Part shown: piece by piece, positions 25,101 to 35,764 of the stretch
Position numbering within the stretch: the stretch's first letter is position 1
Layout of the letters: the number at the start of each line of letters is the position of its first letter
Assembly: GCA_028282105.1 (NCBI GenBank)
Contig: JANQIO010000097.1
Location: forward strand, 1-56,974
Direction: 5' to 3'
DNA length: 56,974 nucleotides
Origin: Halieaceae bacterium
Lineage (GTDB): Bacteria > Pseudomonadota > Gammaproteobacteria > Pseudomonadales > Halieaceae
The notes under the pieces: model-generated
The model's database searches: none
The model's input: only the letters and a program-made list of their open reading frames with translations
What the model was told of the DNA's origin: nothing
Translations under genes and position numbers: made by a program

Positions 25101-26552
25101 TCAGGAATCTGCCTGCCAGCCTACCGGGTGGTCCTCGGTACCCGCGGTCGGCGGCCAGCCGCCGGGATCTCTGGCCTCACCAAACCACTCCAGCCGGTTT
25201 CTCAAGCCGACCACGGCGCCGACGATCAGCAGCGTCGGCGCGTGCACACTGGCGCGGGCGACCTGCTCCGGAAGCGTGCCCAGGCTGCCGATCAGGGTGC
25301 GCTGGTGCCGGGTAGTACCCTGCTCCACCAGCGCTGCCGGTGTCGACACTTCACGACCATGGGCGACAAGCTGCTCGCAGATCTGCGCCAGGCTCTTCAG
25401 CCCCATGTAGAACACCAGGGTTTCCTGGGGATTGCCAAACTCCTGCCAGGGCAGGTCCAGCCTGTTGTTCTTGAGATTGCCGGTGACAAAGCGCACTGAT
25501 TGGGCGTGTTCCCTGTGGGTCAGGGGAATGCCGGCATAGGCCGCACAACCGCTGGCGGCGGTAACCCCGGGCACGACCTGGAAGGCAACACCTTCGCTGG
25601 CAAGCTTTTCAATCTCCTCGCCGCCGCGGCCAAAAATAAAGGGGTCGCCACCCTTGAGCCGGGCAACACACAGGCCCTGCCGGGCCAGGTCCAGCAGCAG
25701 TTCGTTGATCTCTCCCTGGGGCAAGGCGTGCTGCTCCCTGCGTTTGCCAACATAGATGCGTTCAGCGTCGCGACGGGCCATATCGAGAATTTCCGGCGTC
25801 ACCAGGCGATCGTAGAGCACCACATCGGCTTCCTGCAGCAAGCGGGCGGCCTTGAAAGTCAGCAGCTCGGGGTCGCCGGGGCCGGCGCCAATCAGGTATA
25901 CCTGGCCCCGGGGTTCATCCTTGTCCTGCTCCAGGTATTCCTTCACCAGCACCTCGGCCTCGGGTTCTTTTCCCGCCAGCACCAGTTGGCCCACGGCCCC
26001 GTGTACGACCTTTTCCCAGAAGCGTCGCCGCTGCCCCTCCTCAGCGATACCGGCTTTGACCGCGTCGCGAAAGCGACCGGTGAACTCTGCCAGCCGACCG
26101 TAGGCCGCCGGAATCAGCGCTTCGATCTTGCTGCGCACCAGCCGCGCGACCACCGGGCTGCGCGCCGAACTGGTGATGCCGATCACCAGCGGCGAGCGGT
26201 CTACGATGGACGGGAACACAAAACTGCAGAGCTCCGGGCAGTCCACCACATTCACGGGAATATTGCCCCGGCCGGCGTCTTCGGCCACCAGTCGATTCAC
26301 CGCATCATCGGGCGTTGCGGCGACCACCAGGGTGACACGCTCAAGATCGCTGCTGGCGTAGCGTGCCTCGCGCCACTCACCGCCCGTGCGCTCGAGCATG
26401 TCCCGCAGCTCCGCATCAATGTCCGGCGCCACGCAGAGCAGCCGGGCGCCGGCCCGGGTCAGCAGCCGTGCCTTGCGCACTGCTACCTTGCCGCCACCGA
26501 CCAGCAACACCGGGCGATCGCGCAGCTGGAAAAACAGCGGCAGGTATTCCAC
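25101..26552 (-). CDS. cysG: Trifunctional siroheme synthase
   Basis: A 483-residue enzyme that makes siroheme from uroporphyrinogen III by methylation (CobA/SUMT domain), NAD-dependent oxidation and ferrochelation (CysG N-terminal domain). VGGGKVAVRKA (18-28) is the NAD site; Asp104 (VVDCPE) and Ser128 (GITSSARSP) match the catalytic Asp and phosphorylatable Ser of E. coli CysG. VYLIGAGPGDPELLT opens the methyltransferase domain, followed by GGDPFIFGRGGEE. Siroheme is the cofactor of sulfite and nitrite reductases. It is the last gene of the minus-strand run beginning at ftsK, 3 bp after serS. Confidence 0.96.
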   Translation of the reverse strand: MEYLPLFFQLRDRPVLLVGGGKVAVRKARLLTRAGARLLCVAPDIDAELRDMLERTGGEWREARYASSDLERVTLVVAATPDDAVNRLVAEDAGRGNIPVNVVDCPELCSFVFPSIVDRSPLVIGITSSARSPVVARLVRSKIEALIPAAYGRLAEFTGRFRDAVKAGIAEEGQRRRFWEKVVHGAVGQLVLAGKEPEAEVLVKEYLEQDKDEPRGQVYLIGAGPGDPELLTFKAARLLQEADVVLYDRLVTPEILDMARRDAERIYVGKRREQHALPQGEINELLLDLARQGLCVARLKGGDPFIFGRGGEEIEKLASEGVAFQVVPGVTAASGCAAYAGIPLTHREHAQSVRFVTGNLKNNRLDLPWQEFGNPQETLVFYMGLKSLAQICEQLVAHGREVSTPAALVEQGTTRHQRTLIGSLGTLPEQVARASVHAPTLLIVGAVVGLRNRLEWFGEARDPGGWPPTAGTEDHPVGWQADS

Positions 26553-26555
26553 CGC

Positions 26556-27851
26556 CTAGGGCTCCAGGACCGCCTGTCCGCCGAGATAGGGCTGCAGCGC
26601 CTCCGGTACCGTCACACTGCCATCTTCACGCTGACCGTTTTCCAGAACGGCAACCAGGGTCCGCCCCACGGCGAGGCCGGAGCCGTTCAGTGTGTGCAAG
26701 AGCTCGGGTTTGTTGGCCTCCGGATTGCGCCAACGCGCCTGCATACGGCGGGCCTGGAAGTCGCCCATATTGCTGCAGGACGATATTTCCCGATAGCAGG
26801 ACTGGCCGGGTAACCAGACCTCCAGGTCGTAGGTCATGCGAGCGGAGAAGCCCAGGTCGCCGCCGCACAGGATCACTTTGCGGTACGGCAGCGCCAGCGC
26901 CTGCAGCACAGCCTCGGCGTGCCCTGTCAGGGACTCCAACGCAGCGTCGGAATCCGCCGGCCGCACCAGGTGTACCAGCTCAACCTTCTCGAACTGGTGC
27001 TGGCGGATCATGCCCCGGGTATCACGACCGTGGCTGCCGGCTTCACTGCGAAAGCAGGGTGTGTGAGCGGTAAAGCGCAGGCCCTCGCCCAGCTCTTCCG
27101 ACTCGAAGATACGATCCCGGGCGATGTTGGTCACCGGCACCTCGGCGGTGGGGATCAGGTAGTAGTCCGGGTCATGGTGCAGCTTGAACAGGTCCTCGCC
27201 GAATTTTGGCAATTGACCAGTGCCCAGCAGTGAATCGGCATTGACGATGTAAGGGACGTTCAGTTCCCGGTAACCATGCTGGCCCAGGTGCATGTCCAGC
27301 ATGAAGTTGATCAGCGCCCGGTGCAGCCGCGCCAGGTCGCCGCTCAGCACCGCAAAGCGCGCCCCGGTCAGTTTGCTGGCCGTGTCGAAATCAAGCCCGC
27401 CCAGGCCTTCGCCCAGGTCCACGTGGTCTTTGGCTTCGAAGTCGAAACTGGCGGGCGTTCCCCAGCGCTGCACCTCGACATTGTCGGCCTCGTCAGCGCC
27501 CTCCGGCACCCGGGGTGAGGGAATGTTCGGCACGCTCATCAGCAGCTCCCTCAGCTCGGCGGATACCGTTGCCGCCTCTTCGGTCGCGGCGTCAATATCG
27601 GCGGCGATCTTCTCCAGGGTTTCGTTCACCGTCTGCTTGGCCTCGTCCACCGGCACGCCGGATTGCACCAGCTCGCCAATTTTCTTCGAGGCGGATTTGC
27701 GCTGCGCCAGCAAATCCTGGTGGCGTATATCGGCCGCCTTGCGGCGGGCGTCCAGCGCCTCGAAACGGTCGGCATCGAAGTCGAATCCGCGCAGCTTGAG
27801 CTGCTGACGAACTTCGTCGAGGTTGTCCCTGACCTGTTTTAGATCCAGCAT
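26556..27851 (-). CDS. serS: Seryl-tRNA synthetase
   Basis: A 431-residue class II aminoacyl-tRNA synthetase that charges serine onto tRNA-Ser and tRNA-Sec. The N-terminal tRNA-binding arm is the antiparallel coiled coil at about 30-110. Motif 2 ([20 protein letters not shown], near 265-285) and motif 3 ([16 protein letters not shown], near 390-405) are both present. Length matches the usual 430 residues. It lies in the ftsK-cysG run, 18 bp downstream of crcB. SD sequence GGAGG precedes the ATG. Confidence 0.97.
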   Translation of the reverse strand: MLDLKQVRDNLDEVRQQLKLRGFDFDADRFEALDARRKAADIRHQDLLAQRKSASKKIGELVQSGVPVDEAKQTVNETLEKIAADIDAATEEAATVSAELRELLMSVPNIPSPRVPEGADEADNVEVQRWGTPASFDFEAKDHVDLGEGLGGLDFDTASKLTGARFAVLSGDLARLHRALINFMLDMHLGQHGYRELNVPYIVNADSLLGTGQLPKFGEDLFKLHHDPDYYLIPTAEVPVTNIARDRIFESEELGEGLRFTAHTPCFRSEAGSHGRDTRGMIRQHQFEKVELVHLVRPADSDAALESLTGHAEAVLQALALPYRKVILCGGDLGFSARMTYDLEVWLPGQSCYREISSCSNMGDFQARRMQARWRNPEANKPELLHTLNGSGLAVGRTLVAVLENGQREDGSVTVPEALQPYLGGQAVLEP

Positions 27852-27869
27852 GGGTGCTTTTTTCTCCTC

Positions 27870-28244
27870 CTAGATTGCCCGTACCATCCACATTCCCGCC
27901 CACACAGCCAGCAGGCAGGCGGCAACGCTCAGCGCCACGTAGCCCAGCGCCAGGCTGAGCTGCCCCGCCTCGAACAGCGAAAGGGCTTCCAGCGAAAACG
28001 TGGAAAACGTGGTGAACGCGCCGAGAAAACCGATCATGGCTATGTGGCGCCAGTCCGGGTGCAACATGCCACGCTCGACGATCAACACATAGGCGATGCC
28101 GATGGCAAAGGAGCCCAGCGCATTGACCGCAAGGGTTGCCCAGGGAAAACGTACCGGGCTTTCGCCGTGCACCAGCAGGTAAATGCCATAACGTGCCAGG
28201 GCACCTCCGGCGCCGCCCAGGGCGATGAAGATCAGGTTGGACAT
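27870..28244 (-). CDS. crcB: Fluoride channel CrcB/Fluc
   Basis: A 124-residue inner-membrane protein with four hydrophobic helices, the size of Fluc fluoride-export channels. GGAGGALARYGIYL near the N-terminus and GFLGAFTTFSTFSLE (about 70-84) carry the conserved Asn-less loop and the phenylalanines that line the fluoride pore. Dual-topology dimers export fluoride passively. No fluoride riboswitch is visible; the gene is embedded between rarA and serS, 12 and 18 bp away, so it is expressed with housekeeping genes. Confidence 0.94.
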   Translation of the reverse strand: MSNLIFIALGGAGGALARYGIYLLVHGESPVRFPWATLAVNALGSFAIGIAYVLIVERGMLHPDWRHIAMIGFLGAFTTFSTFSLEALSLFEAGQLSLALGYVALSVAACLLAVWAGMWMVRAI

Positions 28245-28256
28245 GGGATGGGTGCG

Positions 28257-29579
28257 TTACTCGTAGCGGCGTATTGTACTGCGTTTGTCCAGGTCTCGCA
28301 GGTGCTGCAGCTTCTCGGCGATCTTCTGTTCCAGGCCGCGATCGGTGGGAAAGTAGTACTGGCGGTCCCGCAAAGACTCCGGGAAGTAGTTTTCTCCGGC
28401 GGCGAAGGCGCCCGGCTCGTCGTGGGCATAGCGATACTCAGCCCCGTGCCCATCCGCCCTGGCGAGCCTGGTAGGTGCATTGCGCAGGTGCAGGGGAACC
28501 TCGTCGCTGGGTGAGCCTGCCACATCGGCAGTGGCTGACTTGAAGGCCGAATACACCGCATTGCTCTTGGCGGCGCAAGACAGGTAAACCACCGCCTGGG
28601 CGATGGCCAACTCCCCTTCCGGGCTGCCGAGCCGCTCCTGTACCTGCCAGGCATCCAGGGCAATCGACAGGGCGCGCGGATCGGCATTGCCTACATCTTC
28701 GCTGGCCATACGCACTACGCGCCGCGCGATGTAGAGGGGATCGCAGCCGCCGTCCAGCATGCGCACCAGCCAGTACAGGGCGGCATCCGGGCTGCTACCG
28801 CGCACCGCCTTGTGCAGGGCGGAAATCTGGTCGTAGAACAGGTCACCGCCCTTGTCGAAGCGCCGCAGCGTGCCCTGCAGCACCTCATCGATGACTGCCT
28901 CTGTCAGCCAGCGCTGTCCACTGTCGTCAGACTCTGCGAGGTCCAGTGCCAGCTCCAGCAGGTTCAGCGCGCGGCGCGCATCCCCATCCGCCGATCTCGC
29001 GAGGGCGGCCAGGTGCTGTTCATCCACTTCGACCTTCTCTCCTTCCAGGCCACGGCTAAGCACCTGCAGCAGTTCATCTGGTGACAGGCTGCGCAGCTTG
29101 TAAACCCGCGAGCGGCTCAACAGGGCATTGTTCAGCTCGAAGGCAGGATTCTCGGTGGTGGCGCCAATAAAAATCAGCGTGCCGTCTTCCACGTATGGCA
29201 GAAAGGCATCCTGCTGGGCCTTGTTGAAACGGTGCACCTCGTCCACAAACAGGATGGTGGCACGGCCCTGGCCGCGTTGGATCTTGGCCTCGTCGACGGC
29301 GGCGCGAATCTCCTTGACCCCTGCCAGCACGGCGGACAGCACCAGGAAATGTGCGTCGGCGTGGTCGGCGACCATCTTTGCCAATGTGGTCTTGCCCACC
29401 CCAGGCGGCCCCCACAGAACCATCGAATGCAGCTGGCCGCGCTCGATGGCTTCGCGCAGGGGTTTTCCGGCGCCGAGGATGTGCTGCTGGCCGATATAGT
29501 CGGCCAGGCTGCGCGGACGCAGGCGCCCCGCCAGCGGCTGGTAGCCGTCGCTATCCGCCTCGAAGAGGTCAGGGTTCAT
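28257..29579 (-). CDS. rarA: Replication-associated recombination protein RarA
   Basis: 440 residues from the ATG at 29579, which gives the family start [20 protein letters not shown]; the open frame extends further upstream inside lolA. It is an AAA+ ATPase of the RarA/MgsA/WRNIP1 family that acts at stalled replication forks and interacts with SSB. Walker A GPPGVGKT at 57-64, Walker [10 protein letters not shown], and the C-terminal tetramerisation domain are present. The first 11 bp overlap the 3' end of lolA, as in the E. coli lolA-rarA pair. Confidence 0.96.
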   Translation of the reverse strand: MNPDLFEADSDGYQPLAGRLRPRSLADYIGQQHILGAGKPLREAIERGQLHSMVLWGPPGVGKTTLAKMVADHADAHFLVLSAVLAGVKEIRAAVDEAKIQRGQGRATILFVDEVHRFNKAQQDAFLPYVEDGTLIFIGATTENPAFELNNALLSRSRVYKLRSLSPDELLQVLSRGLEGEKVEVDEQHLAALARSADGDARRALNLLELALDLAESDDSGQRWLTEAVIDEVLQGTLRRFDKGGDLFYDQISALHKAVRGSSPDAALYWLVRMLDGGCDPLYIARRVVRMASEDVGNADPRALSIALDAWQVQERLGSPEGELAIAQAVVYLSCAAKSNAVYSAFKSATADVAGSPSDEVPLHLRNAPTRLARADGHGAEYRYAHDEPGAFAAGENYFPESLRDRQYYFPTDRGLEQKIAEKLQHLRDLDKRSTIRRYE

Positions 29580-30174
29580 CGCTGTAGATATCGATTCCCG
29601 CAGGGGGCTCAAAGCCAAAATCCTCAGGCGCCAGCGCCGGGCTGGCATCCAGGGATTTCAGTTCGATCAATGTGGTACGACCCAGGCGGTCATGAATGCG
29701 CATAACACTTGGCAGCGCGTCTACCACCGTGAGCTCAACCGCCATGAACTCCGCCCCGCTAAATAAGGGCAACAGGGAAAACTCGCCGGGCGCTGTTTCC
29801 GTGACTTCGTAGTAATCGTCCAGCACCGCCCGGTCGCCACCCAGGATCGCCAGCGGGCTGGTCGGGTTGCCCGGGTCGATACGCCGCCGGGTGACGGCTT
29901 CCAGCTCCACATCGTAGTGCCAGAACACATCATCGGCGGCCACCAGCAGTTGCTCCTCGGGCGCGAGGATATGCCACGACAGGTAGGCGGGGCGCAGCAG
30001 CGAGAAGCGCCCGCTGCTCTGCTCCAGCGCCTTGCCATACTCTGAGACCAGGGTCTGTTGGAACTCGCCGCTCAGGCTATCGAGGCCCTTGAGCGCCTGC
30101 TGCAGCGCCGCGGTATCGGCATGAGCAAAGGCCGGGGCCAGCACCAGCGCCAGGCCGAGGAGCAAGCCACGCAT
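29569..30174 (-). CDS. lolA: Outer-membrane lipoprotein carrier LolA
   Basis: A 201-residue periplasmic chaperone that takes lipoproteins from LolCDE to LolB. A signal peptide ([19 protein letters not shown]) precedes the half-barrel: [33 protein letters not shown] and [19 protein letters not shown] are the conserved strands. It shares 1 bp with ftsK upstream and overlaps rarA downstream, so the three are translationally coupled. Confidence 0.95.
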   Translation of the reverse strand: MRGLLLGLALVLAPAFAHADTAALQQALKGLDSLSGEFQQTLVSEYGKALEQSSGRFSLLRPAYLSWHILAPEEQLLVAADDVFWHYDVELEAVTRRRIDPGNPTSPLAILGGDRAVLDDYYEVTETAPGEFSLLPLFSGAEFMAVELTVVDALPSVMRIHDRLGRTTLIELKSLDASPALAPEDFGFEPPAGIDIYSDEP

Positions 30175-32540
30175 CAGTCTTCCACCGGCGGTGGAGCCAG
30201 CACCTCGCGCTGGCCGTTGCTGCCCATTTCGCTGACCACGCCGGAGGCTTCCATGGCCTCGATCAGCCGGGCCGCCCGGTTGTAGCCAATGCGCAGTTTG
30301 CGCTGTACCGAAGAAATGGAGGCACGACGGCTTTTGGTCACGTAGTGCACGGCCTCATCGTAGAGCGCATCACTTTCCTCGTCTTCCTCTTCGCCACCGG
30401 CAGGCTTCTCGCCCGGCATGACGCCCGGGGAACTGCCCTCCTCCAACAAGCCGTCGATGTAGGCGGGCTGGCCGCGGCGTTTCCAGTCGGCGACCACGCG
30501 GTGCACCTCGTGGTCATCCACAAACGCGCCATGCACACGAATCGGAATGGCGGTACCCGGCGGCAGGTAAAGCATATCGCCGTGCCCCAGCAGCTGCTCA
30601 GCGCCACCCTGGTCGAGGATGGTCCGGGAATCCACCTTGGAAGACACCTGGAAGGCGATGCGGGTTGGCACGTTGGCCTTGATCAGGCCGGTAATGACAT
30701 CCACCGAGGGGCGCTGGGTTGCCAGAATCAGGTGAATACCCGCGGCGCGGGCTTTCTGGGCAATCCTGGCGATCAACTGTTCCACCTTCTTGCCGACAAT
30801 CATCATCATGTCGGCAAACTCGTCGATCACCACGACAATGGAGGGCAGCGGCTGCAGGTGCGGACGCTGCTGTTCGTCTTCCGGGGTTTCAAAACTGGGC
30901 TCGGGTGACCACATAGGGTCTTCCAGGGGCTCGCCGGCCTTGATGGCATCTGCCACCTTGCGGTTGTAACCCGCCAGGTTGCGAACACCCAGGGAAGCCA
31001 TCAGTTTGTAGCGGCGTTCCATCTCGCCCACACACCAGCGCAGGCCGTTGGCGGCATCCTTCATGTCGGTGATCACCGGCGTCAACAGGTGCGGAATGCC
31101 CTCGTACACCGAGAGCTCGAGCATCTTGGGGTCCACCAGGATAAGCCGCACCTGATCGGGAGAGGCCTTGTACAAGAGGCTCAGCAGCATGGCGTTGACG
31201 CCCACCGACTTACCAGCGCCCGTGGTGCCCGCCACCAGCAGGTGCGGCATCTTGCCAAGGTCCGCCACCACCGGCTGGCCGGAGATGTCGTGGCCGAGGG
31301 CCAGCGCCAGGTGCGAGCGCGCATCGTCGAAGGCTTTGGCGGCCAGCACATCGCGCAGGTTGACAATCATCCTGTCTTCATTGGGTATCTCGATACCCAC
31401 CACCGACTTGCCGGCAATCACCTCAACCACCCGCACGCTGATGACCGCCAGTGAACGCGCCAGGTCCTTGGCGAGATTGGAGATACGGCTCACCTTCACG
31501 CCGGGCGCCGGCTGGATTTCGAATCGGGTGATCACCGGCCCCGGGTAAACGGCCACCACTTCCGCCTCGATACCGAAATCGGACAGTTTTAGTTCGAGCA
31601 GCTTGGACAGGCCTTCCAGCGCCTCCTTGGAGAAACCGCGCTCGGGGTCTGCGGGGCGTTCGTCCAGCAGCTCCAGCGGCGGCAGCTCACCGGTGACCGG
31701 GGCGTCAAACAGGGGCTGCTGCTTTTCTTTCTCCAGTCTTTCGCCTTTCTCCACCGCCTTCTTCGGCGGCTTGATCTTGGGTGGCTTGCGCTTTTTCTCC
31801 TTCTCCACGTGTTCCGTGATAACCGCTTTGCGCTCCTGCTGGGCCTTGAGCTGAGCGCGGCGCTCGCGGCGCTGCACCCAGGTGCGAAGCACCAGCTCTT
31901 TCGCCCGCCGGCCGCCATGCAGGGTCCAGTAGCCGACGTCATCCATCAGCTTGATCCAACTGAGATCGGTAAAGATGGTGACGCCAAACAGCAGCACCGC
32001 CAGTAAGATCAGCCGGCTGCCCGTGACGCTGAAAGCCTCGGTAAAGGACTGGCCCACAGCCTGGCCAAGAATGCCGCCGAGGCCCTGTGGCAAGCTGGAG
32101 CCGCCGAGATCGTTCATCGCAAACAGCGCGGTGCCGGCGATCATCACCAGCACCAGACCCAGTGTGCGGATGGCGAAGGTCACCCAGTCAAAACCCAGCT
32201 CCTCGTGGCGATGCTGGAACAGAATCCAGGCTCGCCCCGCCAGCATCAGGGGGAAGACGAAGGCCAGATAGCCAATCAGGGAAAAAAACACGTCTGCCAG
32301 CCAGGCACCGAAGGGTCCGCCGGCGTTGCTGACGAAGTCGGCGCTGCCGGTGGCGGACCAGCCCGGATCTTCCGGCGTATAGCTAAACAAAGCCAGCAAC
32401 AGATACAGGCAGGCCGCCGTGACGCCGATAAAGGCGCCCTCCCGCAGCCTGGGGCCGAGAAAGCGCGCCGCTGCTGCTGGCGCTGAATCACCGCGGGTAG
32501 CGGTGCTGTTACGGCTATTCGCAGTGGTGCTGTTGGCCAA
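30174..32540 (-). CDS. ftsK: DNA translocase FtsK
   Basis: A 788-residue divisome protein that couples cell division to chromosome dimer resolution. Four membrane helices lie at about 36-54, 82-104, 124-142 and 176-192. A short basic/proline linker (about 220-300, much shorter than in E. coli) leads to the motor, with Walker A GTTGAGKS at 438-445 and Walker [12 protein letters not shown]. The C-terminal gamma winged-helix domain (about 720-785, [20 protein letters not shown]) recognises KOPS and activates XerCD. First gene of the run ftsK-lolA-rarA-crcB-serS-cysG; divergent from trxB. Confidence 0.97.
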   Translation of the reverse strand: MANSTTANSRNSTATRGDSAPAAAARFLGPRLREGAFIGVTAACLYLLLALFSYTPEDPGWSATGSADFVSNAGGPFGAWLADVFFSLIGYLAFVFPLMLAGRAWILFQHRHEELGFDWVTFAIRTLGLVLVMIAGTALFAMNDLGGSSLPQGLGGILGQAVGQSFTEAFSVTGSRLILLAVLLFGVTIFTDLSWIKLMDDVGYWTLHGGRRAKELVLRTWVQRRERRAQLKAQQERKAVITEHVEKEKKRKPPKIKPPKKAVEKGERLEKEKQQPLFDAPVTGELPPLELLDERPADPERGFSKEALEGLSKLLELKLSDFGIEAEVVAVYPGPVITRFEIQPAPGVKVSRISNLAKDLARSLAVISVRVVEVIAGKSVVGIEIPNEDRMIVNLRDVLAAKAFDDARSHLALALGHDISGQPVVADLGKMPHLLVAGTTGAGKSVGVNAMLLSLLYKASPDQVRLILVDPKMLELSVYEGIPHLLTPVITDMKDAANGLRWCVGEMERRYKLMASLGVRNLAGYNRKVADAIKAGEPLEDPMWSPEPSFETPEDEQQRPHLQPLPSIVVVIDEFADMMMIVGKKVEQLIARIAQKARAAGIHLILATQRPSVDVITGLIKANVPTRIAFQVSSKVDSRTILDQGGAEQLLGHGDMLYLPPGTAIPIRVHGAFVDDHEVHRVVADWKRRGQPAYIDGLLEEGSSPGVMPGEKPAGGEEEDEESDALYDEAVHYVTKSRRASISSVQRKLRIGYNRAARLIEAMEASGVVSEMGSNGQREVLAPPPVED

Positions 32541-33730
<1,190 letters not shown>

Positions 33731-33761
33731 CGGCAGCTCATGAGGTAACACAGCCGACGCC

Positions 33762-34490
33762 ATGGTGACTATTGAGCGCATCGAACACAACAGCCTGGAG
33801 TTCCCGGACACCGAGCAGGCGCTCAGCTACCCCAATGGCCTGCTGGCGGTAGGCGGCGATCTCAGCACCCGCCGGCTGTTGAGCGCCTACCGGCGCGGCA
33901 TTTTCCCGTGGTACGAAGACCCGCAGCCCATCTTGTGGTGGAGTCCGGACCCGCGCTCAGTGCTGTTCCCGGAGGAGATCAACATCTCCCGCAGCCTGGC
34001 GAAAACCCTGCGCCGCGACCGCTTTCGCATCACCGCTGACCGCGCCTTTCACCGGGTGCTGTCTGGCTGCGCCGCACCCCGTGCCCGCGAGCGCGGCACC
34101 TGGATTACCAACAACATGGCTCGCGCCTATATGGAACTGCACCGGTCCGGCTACGCGCATTCCGTGGAAGTCTGGGACGAGCAGGAACAGTTGCAGGGGG
34201 GCCTCTACGGGGTTGCCATGGGCGGGGTGTTTTTCGGTGAATCCATGTTCAGCCGCAGCAGCGACGCCTCCAAGGTTGCGCTGGTGGCGCTGACGCAGGT
34301 GATGACTGTGCACGGCTTCCAGGTCATCGATTGCCAGGTCGAGAGCGATCATCTCAATTCCATGGGCGCGCGTAACATACCCAGAGTGGACTTTGAACAC
34401 TACCTTCCCCAAACTGATGAGTCCGGGGACGGCATTGAAACCTTCGGTGCCCCCTGGGACCTGGATATACGCGCTGGAGAGCTTGCGTGA
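33762..34490 (+). CDS. aat: Leucyl/phenylalanyl-tRNA-protein transferase
   Basis: A 242-residue enzyme that adds Leu or Phe from aminoacyl-tRNA to proteins with N-terminal Lys or Arg, making them N-degrons for ClpS/Clp[26 protein letters not shown] and [12 protein letters not shown] are the diagnostic N-terminal motifs; [20 protein letters not shown] is the core substrate site; [12 protein letters not shown] is also conserved. Its last 4 bp overlap the GTG of bpt. Confidence 0.97.
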   Translation: MVTIERIEHNSLEFPDTEQALSYPNGLLAVGGDLSTRRLLSAYRRGIFPWYEDPQPILWWSPDPRSVLFPEEINISRSLAKTLRRDRFRITADRAFHRVLSGCAAPRARERGTWITNNMARAYMELHRSGYAHSVEVWDEQEQLQGGLYGVAMGGVFFGESMFSRSSDASKVALVALTQVMTVHGFQVIDCQVESDHLNSMGARNIPRVDFEHYLPQTDESGDGIETFGAPWDLDIRAGELA

Positions 34491-35197
34491 CGTCGTCTTT
34501 GCGTGACCTGAAGGTCTATACAACCTACCCTCACAGCTGCAGCTACCTGCCCGAGCAGGAAGCCACCACCCTGTTCGTCGATCCGCGCACGCCCATGTCC
34601 AGCAGTCTGTACAGCCAGCTGTCTCTATTGGGCTTCCGCCGTTCCGGCTCGCATCTGTACCGCCCCAACTGCAGCAGTTGCTCGGCCTGCATCCCCGCTC
34701 GGGTCCCGGTGAGCTCCTTCGAGCCCAAGCGCAGCCAGCGCCGGGCCTGGCGTCGCAACCAGGACATCGAAGTGCGCGAACTCGAGGACATCAACGGCGA
34801 CGAGCCCTTCGAACTCTACCGCCGCTACATCGAGGAACGCCACCACGACGGCGACATGTACCCGCCATCGCGGGACCAGTACCAGTCCTTCCTGAGCTCC
34901 GAATGGGGTGTCACCCGCTTCTACGGCATGTTCCTGGAACAGCGCCTGGTCGGGGTGGCCGTGGCGGACCTTATCGATGACGGCCTGTCTGCGATTTACA
35001 CCTTCTACGACCCGGCCCTGAATGATCGCAGCCTGGGCACGTTCGCCGTGCTCTGGCAAATCGAAGCCACCCGGGAGCTGGGCCTGGAATACGTCTACCT
35101 CGGCTACTGGATCAAGCAATGCCAGAAAATGGCATACAAGATCCAGTACCGGCCGTTGGAACTCTACATCAACGGCAACTGGGTAGAATTGCTGTAG
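34487..35197 (+). CDS. bpt: Aspartate/glutamate leucyltransferase
   Basis: A 236-residue enzyme that transfers Leu to proteins with N-terminal Asp or Glu, the second primary modification of the bacterial N-degron pathway. [30 protein letters not shown] and [11 protein letters not shown] are the family motifs, with Cys residues near the N-terminus; YTFYDP and [14 protein letters not shown] lie in the GNAT-like C-terminal half. A GTG at 34487 overlaps aat by 4 bp (GTGA). Together with aat, clpS and clpA the pathway is complete here. Confidence 0.95.
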   Translation: MTSSLRDLKVYTTYPHSCSYLPEQEATTLFVDPRTPMSSSLYSQLSLLGFRRSGSHLYRPNCSSCSACIPARVPVSSFEPKRSQRRAWRRNQDIEVRELEDINGDEPFELYRRYIEERHHDGDMYPPSRDQYQSFLSSEWGVTRFYGMFLEQRLVGVAVADLIDDGLSAIYTFYDPALNDRSLGTFAVLWQIEATRELGLEYVYLGYWIKQCQKMAYKIQYRPLELYINGNWVELL

Positions 35198-35258
35198 AAG
35201 TCATCCCCGAATTAGGGCAAAATTCGCGCCTTGTTTGTATTGCGAGGATTGCCGCTGG

Positions 35259-35477
35259 ATGGCAAAGGAAGACCAGATCGAAATGGACGGGGAAGTCATC
35301 GACACCCTCCCCAACACCACGTTCCGCGTGCAGCTGGAAAACGGCCACATTGTGACCGCCCACATTTCCGGCAAGATGCGCAAGAACTACATCCGCATCC
35401 TGACCGGTGACAAGGTCAAGGTGGAACTGACGCCCTACGACCTCAGCAAGGGCCGCATCACCTACCGGGCTCGCTAA
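35259..35477 (+). CDS. infA: Translation initiation factor IF-1
   Basis: 72 residues, exactly the family length, from the ATG at 35259: [20 protein letters not shown]. It is an OB-fold protein that binds the A site of the 30S subunit during initiation. [20 protein letters not shown] and [17 protein letters not shown] are the conserved core. It follows bpt by 61 bp and probably has its own promoter. Confidence 0.97.
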   Translation: MAKEDQIEMDGEVIDTLPNTTFRVQLENGHIVTAHISGKMRKNYIRILTGDKVKVELTPYDLSKGRITYRAR

Positions 35478-35559
35478 CGGCCGCCTGATCAGTCGCACCA
35501 GCCTCCTGCCGGGGCGCCAGAACAACTTTTCATCACGATCTCTCGCCGCGGAAACGGTG

Positions 35560-35705
35560 GGTGCCTCAAGGCGTGTGCGCGGCTCCCGGGGGCTTTCCGG
35601 GACCGTATGTGGCCGGGACGGGCGCATCCGAGCGAGACATGGGCGTCAAGCTTGTAGCGTGTCCGTGGAGAGGGATACCCAGTTCGCGCCCGTGCTACGG
35701 AGAAC
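35560..35705 (+). repeat. Structured repeat, copy A (decayed)
   Basis: Between convergent infA and clpA. It contains the core at 35630-35659 (GAGCGAGACATGGGCGTCA, then CTTGTAGCG) and the downstream segment CAGTTCGCGCCC with CTACGGAGA. Both recur in copy C at 46528-46650. In this copy the flanking arms and inner hairpin pair poorly, so it looks like an old, decayed member. Short frames read through it are not genes. Confidence 0.62.
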
Positions 35706-35709
35706 CAGG

Positions 35710-35736
35710 AAAAAAGGCGCCACAGGGGCGCCTTTT
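35710..35736 (-). terminator. Intrinsic terminator of clpA (bidirectional)
   Basis: A perfect 10-bp stem, AAAAGGCGCC (35712-35721) with GGCGCCTTTT (35727-35736), loop of 5. Read on the minus strand it is followed by six T residues and ends clpA transcription 29 bases after its stop. On the plus strand four Ts follow, so it may also stop transcripts from infA. Confidence 0.8.
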
Positions 35737-35764
35737 CGAGTGAGCACCGGGACTAAGACCGGCA

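Noticed and set aside
25500..26813. Plus-strand open frame of 437 residues
   Set aside because: Antisense to cysG and the end of serS; no recognisable domain.
27852..28256. Fluoride riboswitch before crcB
   Set aside because: crcB is embedded between rarA and serS with only 12 and 18 bp gaps, so there is no room for one.
35478..35560. tRNA-Ser near infA, as found in E. coli
   Set aside because: No T-loop (GTTCRA) or cloverleaf was found in the gap.
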